A stretch of DNA of 64,000 bases, from NCBI GenBank assembly GCA_963735045.1, contig CAVTIZ010000002.1:372001-436000 (forward strand). Direction: 5' to 3'. The translations under genes and the position numbers were made by a program. The notes under the pieces are model-generated. The model saw nothing but the letters and a program-made list of their open reading frames with translations, was not told the origin of the DNA and did not search any database. This DNA is from Salsipaludibacter sp963735045. GTDB lineage: Bacteria; Actinomycetota; Nitriliruptoria; Nitriliruptorales; Nitriliruptoraceae. Shown one piece after another: positions 1 through 6,794 of the stretch. Numbering within the stretch: position 1 is the stretch's first letter; each line of letters begins with the position of its first letter.

Positions 1-187
1 CCGCGTCCAGGCGGCCCTCGGAGTTCGACTCGACCTGGATCCCGGACCGATCCCCGGTCCACGCGATGACGGTGTCGGTGTCCTTGAAGTCCCAGCGCTG
101 GGCGACTTCGCGGGCGGCCTGGTTGATGGCGTTGTCGACCTCCTGGAGGTCGGCACCGGCCTCGATGTCGAAACTGGGCACGGCCAT
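1..187 (-). CDS. YajQ-family (DUF520) nucleotide-binding protein, N-terminal part
   Basis: This is the first 62 codons of a leftward gene that runs off the left edge. The start MAVPSFDIEAGADLQEVDNA and the following segment with RWDFKDTDT match the N-terminus of the YajQ family (MPSFDIVSE.DLQEV, then RFDFKGTDA). Family members are about 160 residues and have been reported to bind cyclic di-GMP or nucleic acid in some species; the physiological role here is not known. ATG is at 187-185, with a GAGGAG ribosome-binding site about 7 bases upstream. It is divergent from the tRNA cluster. Only the N-terminus is visible, so the assignment rests on this short match. Confidence 0.85.
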   Translation of the reverse strand, partial: MAVPSFDIEAGADLQEVDNAINQAAREVAQRWDFKDTDTVIAWTGDRSGIQVESNSEGRLDA

Positions 188-287
188 GATGGCTCCTCAC
201 GATCGGGGTGGTGGGGCGGGCGGTCGACGCAGTCGATCCGCCCCGAGCCTACGAGGCGCGTCCGCCATCGCGGGGCCGGTGTGGTGT

Positions 288-315
288 TTGCACCCACGTC
301 CCCGGTCAGTACCCT
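288..315 (+). promoter_or_regulatory. Sigma-70-type promoter upstream of the tRNA cluster
   Basis: TTGCAC (288-293) and TACCCT (310-315) are separated by 16 bases, and the -10 box ends 12 bases before the mature tRNA-Tyr. This is a good housekeeping promoter by sequence. It probably drives tRNA-Tyr and perhaps the following tRNAs. Confidence 0.55.
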
Positions 316-327
316 CCATCCGTCCAC

Positions 328-409
328 GGAGGGATGCCCGAGTGGCCAAAGGGACCCGGCTGTAAACCGGTTGGCTTAGCCTTCGCAGGTTCAAATCCTG
401 CTCCCTCCA
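328..409 (+). tRNA. tRNA-Tyr (anticodon GTA)
   Basis: The acceptor stem GGAGGGA (328-334) pairs with TCCCTCC (402-408), and the discriminator is A409. The anticodon GTA is at 362-364 in loop CTGTAAA. The long variable arm typical of tRNA-Tyr is present and the T loop reads TTCAAAT. No 3' CCA is encoded. It is first in a three-tRNA group ahead of tuf. Confidence 0.96.
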
Positions 410-589
410 CGCACTGCCCCCACACCGCCCGCCCCGTCACGCCACGCGGGGCCCGACGTCGCGCGCGCCGCGGTGGGGTGGGGAGCCCACAACGGGCGGT
501 CGACACGCCGCCCTGCATGACGTGTCCCGTCGCCACGACGAGGGCGTCGCCCGAGACCCGGGCACGCTCCCGGTAGGCTGGGACATCGC

Positions 590-662
590 GCCCTCGTAGC
601 TCAGTCGGTAGAGCACATCCATGGTAAGGATGGGGTCCGCGGTTCGATTCCGCGCGAGGGCT
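590..662 (+). tRNA. tRNA-Thr (anticodon GGT)
   Basis: Acceptor stem GCCCTCG (590-596) pairs perfectly with CGAGGGC (655-661). The anticodon GGT is at 623-625, the D-arm reads TAGCTCAGTCGGTAGAGCA and the T loop TTCGATT. CCA is not encoded. The Thr-Met order ahead of rpmG is the same as in mycobacteria. Confidence 0.97.
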
Positions 663-732
663 CTGGTCACACCACGTCCCCGTCGCCCGCGGCGAGGCCC
701 TGGTCCCGGCGGCATCGCCGCCCCCCAGACCC

Positions 733-808
733 GGCGGCGTAGCTCAGGGGTCAGAGCAAGCGACTCATAATCGCTGTGTCGGTGGTTCGAGTCCACCCGC
801 CGCTACCA
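733..808 (+). tRNA. tRNA-Met (anticodon CAT), with encoded CCA
   Basis: Acceptor GGCGGCG (733-739) pairs with CGCCGCT (798-804), giving a G-U pair at the end. Discriminator A805 is followed by an encoded CCA (806-808). The anticodon CAT (766-768) sits on the stem AGCGA/TCGCT. The lack of the initiator GGG/CCC anticodon stem and of the C1xA72 mismatch argues for an elongator tRNA. A tRNA-Ile2, whose CAT is modified to lysidine-AT, cannot be excluded from sequence, but position next to rpmG favours Met. Confidence 0.93.
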
Positions 809-1068
809 CGCACCATCGCCAGTCCCTCGGGGACCCGGGCGGTGGTGCGTTCGTCGTGGGTCCGGACCGGCGCGCCCGTGGATCCTCGGAGGTCCCGGCC
901 GTCGGACGGCCATGGGTCCGCACACGTGGCACGGGCTAGACTCCGTGCCCACGCTCGGTGCGCCGTGCCGCACCGTGGCCACGCCCGTCCTCCCCTCGCC
1001 GGACCACCCGCGCCCCGGGACGACTCGCGTCCACCCACACCGACCACGTTCGCAGGAGGCCTCTCGAC

Positions 1069-2253
1069 ATGGCCAAGGAAAAGTTTGAGCGGAACAAGCC
1101 GCACATGAACATTGGCACGATTGGTCACGTCGACCATGGGAAGACGACGTTGACGGCGGCGATCACGTTGGTGTTGGCCAAGCATGTCGAGGGCAACGTG
1201 GCGTCGGCGTTCGATCAGATCGACAAGGCCCCGGAGGAGCGTGAGCGGGGGATCACGATCAATGTGTCGCATGTGGAGTATGAGACGGACAATCGTCACT
1301 ATGCCCACGTGGATGCGCCGGGTCACGCGGACTATGTCAAGAACATGATCACGGGTGCGGCCCAGATGGATGGGGCGATCCTGGTGGTGTCGGCGGCGGA
1401 TGGTCCGATGCCTCAGACGCGTGAGCACGTGTTGTTGGCGCGTCAGGTTGGTGTGCCGAAGTTGGTGGTGGCGCTCAACAAGGTCGACATGGTCGATGAC
1501 GAGGAGTTGTTGGAGCTGGTGGAGATGGAGGTCGCGGAGCTGTTGGAGTCCTATGAGTTCGATGCGGACACCCCGATCGTTCGGGTGTCGGCGTTGCAGG
1601 CTCTGGAGGGTGATGAGGCGGCTGAGGAGGGTGTGTTGGAGTTGATGTCCACGGTTGACGAGTTCTTCGAACAGCCGGAGCGTGACACCGAGAAGCCGTT
1701 CTTGATGCCGATCGAGGATGTGTTTTCGATCACGGGTCGTGGCACGGTGGTGACGGGTCGCATCGAGCAGGGTGTGGTCAACGTGTCCGACACGGTGGAG
1801 ATCGTGGGGATCAAGGACACGGTGTCGACCACGGTCACGGGTGTGGAGATGTTCCGCAAGCTGTTGGATCGTGGTGAGGCGGGTGACAACGTGGGTGTGC
1901 TTCTTCGTGGGACGAAGAAGGATGACGTGGAGCGTGGTCAGGTGTTGGCGGCGCCGGGGTCGATCACCCCGCACACGAAGTTCGAGGCGCAGGTGTACAT
2001 CCTGTCCAAGGACGAGGGTGGGCGTCACACGCCGTTCTTCAACAACTATCGACCGCAGTTCTACTTCCGGACCACGGATGTGACGGGTGCGGTGGAGTTG
2101 CCTGGTGGTGTGGAGATGGTGATGCCGGGTGACAACACCGAGATGACGGTGGAGTTGATCGCCCCGATCGCGATGGACGAGGGTCTGCGGTTCGCCATCC
2201 GTGAGGGTGGTCGCACCGTGGGTGCCGGCCGGGTCACCGACGTCATCGCCTGA
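1069..2253 (+). CDS. tuf: Elongation factor Tu, copy 1
   Basis: This GTPase delivers aminoacyl-tRNA to the ribosomal A site. The 394 residues carry the P-loop GHVDHGKT near residue 20, the switch II region DAPGHADY (Ala where many EF-Tus have Cys), the specificity motif NKVD, and the C-terminal beta-barrels. AGGAGG (1054-1059) precedes ATG at 1069. The coding DNA from 1063 to 2248 is identical to copy 2 (40231-41416); only the last codon differs (Ala here, Glu there). Codon use is unusual for the window, with many TTG, GTG, CGT and GGT codons where neighbours prefer CTG, GTC, CGC and GGC. It lies between the tRNA cluster and rpmG, as at the tufB locus of other phyla. Confidence 0.99.
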   Translation: MAKEKFERNKPHMNIGTIGHVDHGKTTLTAAITLVLAKHVEGNVASAFDQIDKAPEERERGITINVSHVEYETDNRHYAHVDAPGHADYVKNMITGAAQMDGAILVVSAADGPMPQTREHVLLARQVGVPKLVVALNKVDMVDDEELLELVEMEVAELLESYEFDADTPIVRVSALQALEGDEAAEEGVLELMSTVDEFFEQPERDTEKPFLMPIEDVFSITGRGTVVTGRIEQGVVNVSDTVEIVGIKDTVSTTVTGVEMFRKLLDRGEAGDNVGVLLRGTKKDDVERGQVLAAPGSITPHTKFEAQVYILSKDEGGRHTPFFNNYRPQFYFRTTDVTGAVELPGGVEMVMPGDNTEMTVELIAPIAMDEGLRFAIREGGRTVGAGRVTDVIA

Positions 2254-2439
2254 CCTCGCGCGGGGGCGCTCCGTCGTCGGCTCGTCGACGGTGTACGATG
2301 GGCGGCGCAGCGCCCCGGCGGTCGGGGTCGGCTGCCCAGGCGCATCCCGCGCGCCCCCACGTGCACGCCGTCGTGACGTGCTGTCGATCGTTTCGAACCA
2401 GCCTGTTCGGTCCTGTGAGGGACCCCGAGGAGGACCACC

Positions 2440-2604
2440 ATGGCCAAGAGCATCAACCGCCCCAAGGTGACCCTTGCCTGCCCGGAGTGCAAGGAGCGCA
2501 ACTACATCACCACCAAGCACCGGGTGACCCAGCGAGAGCGCATCGAGTTCAAGAAGTACTGCCCGCGCTGCCGGGAGCACACCCTCCACAAGGAAACCCG
2601 CTGA
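2440..2604 (+). CDS. rpmG: 50S ribosomal protein L33 (bL33)
   Basis: The 54-residue protein begins MAKSINRPKVTLACPECKER and has two CxxC pairs (CPEC and CPRC), so it is the zinc-binding form of bL33. GGAGGA lies just upstream of ATG 2440. It sits between tuf and, after an inserted accessory block, the dehydratase pair. In mycobacteria rpmG2 directly precedes hadA. A -10-like TACGAT (2294-2299) lies upstream but no convincing -35 is seen, so read-through from tuf is also possible. Confidence 0.97.
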   Translation: MAKSINRPKVTLACPECKERNYITTKHRVTQRERIEFKKYCPRCREHTLHKETR

Positions 2605-2712
2605 CGCGGCCCAAGATTCTCGACCAGCCCGCCGATTCACCATCGGCATGTGGCTGACAACGACCCCCGGATCCCGCCGTCCGGGGGTCGTTCCTTTGGG
2701 CCGAGCGCCGGT

Positions 2713-3291
2713 TCAGCCGAGCCGGTCGAGGAACTCGCGGGTGCGCTCGAGGAACACCGCGGTGGCCTCGGGGTCGTGGACGGACAACGACGAGTCCGCG
2801 AACAGGTGCACGTCGCCCGAGTAGAGGAACAGCTCGGCGTCGTCGGCGCCGGCCACCAGTTCCCGGGCGGCCTCGAGGTCGCCACCGTCCACGAAGTTGG
2901 GATCGGCGTCCATCCCGTGGACCTGCACCGGGACGTCGCTGGGCCAGGTGCTGGCGAACTCCTCGACCGGGATGCAGGCGTCGACCAGGATCGCCCCGCC
3001 GCTGCCGGACCGGGTCTGGGCCAACCGCTGGGCCGGCATCACGCCCAGGGAGAACCCGACCCACACGACGTCGTCGCCCAGGTCGTCGGCGGCGGCCACG
3101 CCCTGGTCGAGCAGCGCCCCGAACCCGACCTCGCGGGCGTGGGCCATTCCCTCCTCGAGGGTGTCGAAGGTCGCGCCGTCGAACAGGTCGGGTGTGTGCA
3201 CGGTGTGGCCGGCCTCCCGCCACTGCTGGGCGATGGCCTCGATGCCCTCGGTTCGGCCCTGGACGTGGTGGTAGAGCATGATCTCGGCCAT
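2713..3291 (-). CDS. Dienelactone hydrolase family protein (alpha/beta hydrolase)
   Basis: The 192-residue protein has the small alpha/beta-hydrolase layout of the DLH family. It starts MAEIMLYHHVQGRTEGIEA, has a nucleophile elbow GFSLG (Ser in place of the classical Cys) near residue 102, an Asp-rich middle (VHGMDADPNF) and a candidate catalytic His in GDVHLFADSS. The substrate is unknown. ATG 3291 is preceded by GGAGGG. It is transcribed divergently from an HTH regulator about 125 bases away, which suggests local control by that regulator (inference). It is one of three genes placed between rpmG and the hadA-like gene. Confidence 0.82.
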   Translation of the reverse strand: MAEIMLYHHVQGRTEGIEAIAQQWREAGHTVHTPDLFDGATFDTLEEGMAHAREVGFGALLDQGVAAADDLGDDVVWVGFSLGVMPAQRLAQTRSGSGGAILVDACIPVEEFASTWPSDVPVQVHGMDADPNFVDGGDLEAARELVAGADDAELFLYSGDVHLFADSSLSVHDPEATAVFLERTREFLDRLG

Positions 3292-3383
3292 GGTGGCCCT
3301 CCGTCGGTGGTCGTGGTGGTGGCCCGGCTGCAGACCCTCCGCATGAGGTCCTGGTGGCGAGCCACGTGTTCAATCCAATTTTT

Positions 3384-3395
3384 TCGAACGTTCGA
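3384..3395. promoter_or_regulatory. Perfect 12-bp palindrome in the divergent promoter region
   Basis: TCGAACGTTCGA is perfectly symmetric. It lies in the divergent control region between the hydrolase gene and the HTH regulator, and overlaps the most upstream possible ATG of the regulator (3395). It is a reasonable operator candidate for autoregulation. No binding data can be inferred from sequence alone. Confidence 0.45.
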
Positions 3396-3415
3396 TGATG
3401 TTAGTCTCCTGCACC

Positions 3416-4111
3416 ATGGCGAGCAACCCGTCCACCCCTGACCCGAGCACCCCTGACCCGAACAGCCCTGACCCGAACAGCCGTGACCCGAGCCCTCCCG
3501 ATCCGACGCCGGACTACGACCTCGCCGACCGCCTCGTGCTCACCACGCCCGACCAGGTGAAGGCGATCGGCCACGAGCTCCGGACGGCGATCCTCGGACT
3601 GCTGCACGAGCGCGCCGCGAGCGTGACCGAACTGGCCGCGGCGCTGGATCGGCCCCGCAGCACGGTCGCCTATCACGTCGACCTGCTGGCCGAGGCCGGG
3701 CTGGTCCGGGTGGTCCGGACCCGTCGTGTGCGCGCGGTCGAGGAGCGCTTCTTCGGACGCACGGCGCGACTGTTCCACGTGGGCGGTCTCGGCGGCGACG
3801 AGCCCGGTGACCTGCCGCTGGACTTCAACGACTTCGAGGTCGCCGCGCGCGAGTCGGCCGTGGCGTTCAGCCAGCGGCGCCTGTGGGGGTTCATCCGCCA
3901 TGCCCGGATCTCGCCGGAGGTGGCGGGCGAGTTCTGGGAGGCCATGGCCGACCTGGTCGGCCGGTTCGAGACGTTGCCGCGATCGGGCCAGACCGTCTAC
4001 GGCTTCGCGTTGGGCATCTACCCCACGGACGGCCCGGTGCTGCCGCCCCCGTCGGACCCGGCGTCCGGCGACGCCGCAGTTGGGTCGGGCGATGGCGCCG
4101 ACCCCACGTGA
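3416..4111 (+). CDS. ArsR-like winged-helix transcriptional regulator
   Basis: The 231-residue protein has a proline-rich, low-complexity N-terminus with repeated PDP units, then a winged helix at about residues 30-115. The segment LRTAILGLLHERAASVTELA followed by LDRPRSTVAYHVDLL is the helix-turn-helix of ArsR/helix_turn_helix_5-type repressors, with wing RTRRVRAVEERFFGR. The C-terminal half has no known domain that I recognise. Start choice: ATG 3395 overlaps the palindrome, so ATG 3416 is preferred, although no good ribosome-binding site is visible and the message may be leaderless. Its 3' end overlaps the opposing gene by 94 bases. Confidence 0.8.
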   Translation: MASNPSTPDPSTPDPNSPDPNSRDPSPPDPTPDYDLADRLVLTTPDQVKAIGHELRTAILGLLHERAASVTELAAALDRPRSTVAYHVDLLAEAGLVRVVRTRRVRAVEERFFGRTARLFHVGGLGGDEPGDLPLDFNDFEVAARESAVAFSQRRLWGFIRHARISPEVAGEFWEAMADLVGRFETLPRSGQTVYGFALGIYPTDGPVLPPPSDPASGDAAVGSGDGADPT

Positions 4112-4983
4112 TCGGGGGGTCGGCCCGGCGGCAGGAGGTGGCCCATCAGGTCGTCCACGGTGGGGTCGTCGACGTCTCGCAGGTCGGCCAGCGCCCGGTA
4201 GACGTCGGCGGCGGCGAGGTGGAACCCGTCGGGCAACCCGTGGGTGGCCATGGCGGCGGCGATCTCGTGCATCTCGCCGTCGAACCGCCATGCCTTGGCG
4301 GCCAGCGGTCCGGCACGCGAACTGCGCTGGCCGACACCCATGCCCGGCAGCATCCGGTCCCACTCCGCCAGGACGGCCTCCTCCACCCCCTCGGCGCGCG
4401 CCATCGCCCGCAGCGCGACGGCCAACGCGGACGTGGCCTTGGTCCAGCCGGCGAAGGCCATCTTGACCGCCGATGCCGCACCGACCGGGCCGTCGAGCAC
4501 GACCACCTCGAGCGCGTCGTCGTCGAACAACGCCGCCACCTGCGTGGCCGCGGTCCCGGACAGGAACAGCCGGGTGGGCACCTCGTCGCCGACGCGTGGC
4601 GGTCCGCCGACCACGGACCCGTCGACGAATCCGGGGAACCCGGACGCGATGTGCCGTGCGGTCGCGGGCCGGACCGCGTTGGCGTCGACGTAGGTCCCGG
4701 CGAAGCCGGCGTCAGCGACGGCATCGGCCACGTCGGTGGCGGCGGACGGCGGGCACAGCGAGACGATGACGTCGGCGGCTGCCGCCAGCGCGTCCACGGA
4801 CCCGACGTCCACGAGGCCGGCGTCGAGCGCCCGTCGACGCGTCGCCGGCGACCGGTCCGACGCGGTCCACAGCACGTGGTGGCCGGCGCCGACGAGCAAC
4901 CCACCGATGCGTGCACCCATGGCTCCCGGGTGCAGCACGCCGATGACGGCTCCCGAGGAGACCGGCGTGTCGGCCGTGCCCAT
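4018..4983 (-). CDS. 6-phosphogluconate/3-hydroxyisobutyrate dehydrogenase-like NAD(P)-binding protein
   Basis: The 321-residue protein has an N-terminal Rossmann fold (IGVLHPGAMGARIGGLLVGA, a GxxGxxG pattern near residue 17), then VDGSVVGGPP as in the beta-hydroxyacid dehydrogenase substrate motif, and a helical C-terminal domain with KMAFAGWTKATSALAVAL, where Lys is in the catalytic-Lys position of the family. The C-terminal region resembles the DUF1932-type domain. The substrate is unknown. ATG 4983 gives MGTADTPVSSG; upstream codons lack family similarity. The last roughly 30 codons are Pro/Gly/Ser-rich and antisense to the end of the HTH gene. Confidence 0.78.
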   Translation of the reverse strand: MGTADTPVSSGAVIGVLHPGAMGARIGGLLVGAGHHVLWTASDRSPATRRRALDAGLVDVGSVDALAAAADVIVSLCPPSAATDVADAVADAGFAGTYVDANAVRPATARHIASGFPGFVDGSVVGGPPRVGDEVPTRLFLSGTAATQVAALFDDDALEVVVLDGPVGAASAVKMAFAGWTKATSALAVALRAMARAEGVEEAVLAEWDRMLPGMGVGQRSSRAGPLAAKAWRFDGEMHEIAAAMATHGLPDGFHLAAADVYRALADLRDVDDPTVDDLMGHLLPPGRPPDHVGSAPSPDPTAASPDAGSDGGGSTGPSVG

Positions 4984-5090
4984 GGTCCGACCTTCGTCAC
5001 GGGGTGGGGTGGCGGCTGCGAGCGTAGGCGCCAACCGTCCCCGGGCGGCCCGGCCAGCCCTACGCTGCATCCTCGACCGGGAGGGACCGC

Positions 5091-5549
5091 GTGGCACTGA
5101 ATGTCGATCGAGTCGGAACGTCGTACCCGACGTTCACCCATGACGTCACGCTCGTCAAGATCCACGAGTACGCCCGGGCGCTGGGCGAGGACGACCAGCG
5201 CCACCTGGCCGCCACCGACGACGACGTCGACGTCGTCGCCCCACCCACCTACGCCGCGGTGTTCACCATCATCCAGGGCGCCGAAGCGCTGGTGGCCGAC
5301 GAGGGCCTGGGAGCACACTGGTCGTTGGTGCACGGCTCCCAGCGCTACGAGTACGGCGAGCGGCCGATGCGACCGGGCGACCGGTTGGCGTGCACGCCGA
5401 CGATCACCGACATCCGGTCTCGTGGAGCCAACGAGATGTTGACGGTGGAACTGGACTGTCGCTTCACCGACACCGACGAGCGGGCGGTCCTGTCCCGCGC
5501 CGTGATCGTGTTCCTCGGCAGCGCACCCGACCGGGAGGATGCCGCATGA
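5091..5549 (+). CDS. MaoC-like dehydratase, HadA type
   Basis: The 152-residue protein belongs to the FAS1-like/MaoC N-terminal hot-dog family. The N-terminus VGTSYPTFTHDVTLVKIHEYAR and the segment APPTYAAVFTI resemble HadA of the mycobacterial 3-hydroxyacyl-ACP dehydratase. HadA lacks the catalytic dyad and acts as the substrate-binding partner of HadB (family knowledge). GTG 5091 follows GGGAGGGA closely. The stop overlaps the next start (ATGA), pointing to translational coupling and a heterodimer. No hadC follows, consistent with absence of the mycolate-specific partner. Confidence 0.85.
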   Translation: MALNVDRVGTSYPTFTHDVTLVKIHEYARALGEDDQRHLAATDDDVDVVAPPTYAAVFTIIQGAEALVADEGLGAHWSLVHGSQRYEYGERPMRPGDRLACTPTITDIRSRGANEMLTVELDCRFTDTDERAVLSRAVIVFLGSAPDREDAA

Positions 5550-5947
5550 GCTCCCTGGACCAGGCCCGCGAGGGCGACGAACTGCCCGTCCTCGCCCAGG
5601 TCGCCGACCTCCAGACCTCGGTCCGCTACGCCGGTGCGTCGGGTGACTTCAACCCACTCCACTACGACTCGTCCGTTGCAGCCGACATCAGCCCCACCGG
5701 CGACGTCATCGCGCACGGGATGTACTCGATGGGGCTGGCCTCGCGACTGGTGACGGGGTGGGCGGGCGGACCCGAGCACGTCGCCGCCCTCGAGGTGCGC
5801 TTCACCCGGCCGTGGCCGCTGGGCTCGGAAGCCACCTTCGGTGGAACCGTCAAGGAGGTCACCGCGGACGCCGTCGTGGTGAGCCTGTGGGGCAAGGACG
5901 CCGACGGCAAGGCGATGCTGCGTGGGACGGCCACCCTCCGTCGGTGA
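5546..5947 (+). CDS. MaoC-like dehydratase, HadB type (catalytic subunit)
   Basis: The 133-residue single hot-dog protein has the hydratase-2 motif YAGASGDFNPLH, with Asp34 and His39 as the expected catalytic pair, followed by IAHGMYSMGLASRLV. With its upstream partner it should dehydrate (3R)-hydroxyacyl-ACP or -CoA in fatty-acid elongation. It starts within the stop of the HadA-type gene. The location before tRNA-Trp, secE and nusG is that of hadB in M. tuberculosis. Confidence 0.88.
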   Translation: MSSLDQAREGDELPVLAQVADLQTSVRYAGASGDFNPLHYDSSVAADISPTGDVIAHGMYSMGLASRLVTGWAGGPEHVAALEVRFTRPWPLGSEATFGGTVKEVTADAVVVSLWGKDADGKAMLRGTATLRR

Positions 5948-6076
5948 CGCGCACCGTCGCCGTCCCCGTGGCGGATCCCGACGGCCGTCCCCCTCGCCGA
6001 CCCGAGGCCGACCCCCATGGCCGACTCCGGGGACGACCCGAGGCCGTCGCGTGCGATGCCGGGGCAGGGAGGCCGG

Positions 6077-6105
6077 TTGTGGGGGTGCCCGGTGACCGCT
6101 ACGAT
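6077..6105 (+). promoter_or_regulatory. Sigma-70-type promoter for tRNA-Trp/secE/nusG
   Basis: TTGTGG (6077-6082) and TACGAT (6100-6105) are separated by the optimal 17 bases. The predicted start is near 6112, inside the foot of a perfect hairpin. Confidence 0.6.
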
Positions 6106-6110
6106 CGTCG

Positions 6111-6137
6111 AACGCTGCCTTCTCACGAGGCAGCGTT
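6111..6137 (+). other. Perfect 10-bp hairpin at the predicted transcript 5' end
   Basis: AACGCTGCCT (6111-6120) and AGGCAGCGTT (6128-6137) flank a 7-base loop. There is no T-tract, so it is not a convincing terminator. It begins at about +1 of the predicted promoter and may stabilise the 5' end or guide processing of the downstream tRNA. Confidence 0.5.
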
Positions 6138-6207
6138 GCCGTGTCGGGCGTTCGTGGTCGGTCCCACATTCCAGGATCGACATCACTCGTTCGCCCGACC
6201 GGTACCC

Positions 6208-6284
6208 ACGGGAGTAGCTCAATTTGGCAGAGCACCGGTCTCCAAAACCGGCGGTTGGGGGTTCAAGTCCCTCCTCCCGTGCCA
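6208..6284 (+). tRNA. tRNA-Trp (anticodon CCA), with encoded CCA tail
   Basis: Acceptor ACGGGAG (6208-6214) pairs with CTCCCGT (6274-6280). The discriminator is G6281 and the tail CCA at 6282-6284 is encoded. The anticodon CCA is at 6242-6244 on stem CCGGT/ACCGG. The position directly before secE is conserved in actinobacteria. Confidence 0.97.
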
Positions 6285-6387
6285 CCGGGTCCAGCCCGAC
6301 GGGGAACGTGCGGTCCCCCGGACGAGCACACGGGGCACCAGTCCGCCCCGGCCCGACATCCACCGCCAGACATGAAGTGAGACGCAC

Positions 6388-6672
6388 ATGAGCCGCGAGG
6401 ACGAGCGCGCCGCCGCCCGGGCACAACGCCAGGCCGAGCAGGTCGACACCTCCGACACCGTCGCCGCATCGGTCGGCTCGACCTCTCGTGGTCGGGTCGG
6501 CGCCCCGCAGTTCCTGCGCGAGGTCCGGAGCGAGCTGCGCAAGGTCGCCTGGCCCTCCCGCGAGGAGGTCGTCAGCTACACCATCACGGTGCTGGTCGTG
6601 ACCGCCTTCCTCACGATCCTGGTGTGGGGCATGGACTGGGTGCTGCGCAACGCCGCACTGCAGTTCCTGTAG
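6388..6672 (+). CDS. secE: Protein translocase subunit SecE
   Basis: The 94-residue membrane protein has a charged N-terminus of about 45 residues, the conserved amphipathic segment SELRKVAWPSREEVVSYT, and one C-terminal transmembrane helix (ITVLVVTAFLTILVWGMDWV). It is the essential clamp of the SecYEG channel. It sits between tRNA-Trp and nusG as in most bacteria; its partner SecY is encoded at 52603-53910. Confidence 0.96.
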   Translation: MSREDERAAARAQRQAEQVDTSDTVAASVGSTSRGRVGAPQFLREVRSELRKVAWPSREEVVSYTITVLVVTAFLTILVWGMDWVLRNAALQFL

Positions 6673-6794
6673 GACCGGGCCAGGTGTGACGGCCACGGTC
6701 GTCGCCCACCGGACCACCCCCCTTCCTCGAAACGCCCCACGCGATCGACCCTCCGACCCGCCATGGGCGTGCCACCGCGACAAGCGAGACCGAC

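Noticed and set aside
733..808. Initiator tRNA-fMet
   Set aside because: It lacks the three G-C pairs in the anticodon stem and the unpaired first base typical of initiators.
751..2649. Long minus-strand frame antisense to tuf copy 1, matching one antisense to tuf copy 2
   Set aside because: The match only reflects the identical tuf sequence; its composition is non-protein-like.
3384..3395. SOS box (LexA site)
   Set aside because: The actinobacterial box needs GAAC and GTTC separated by four bases; here they are adjacent.
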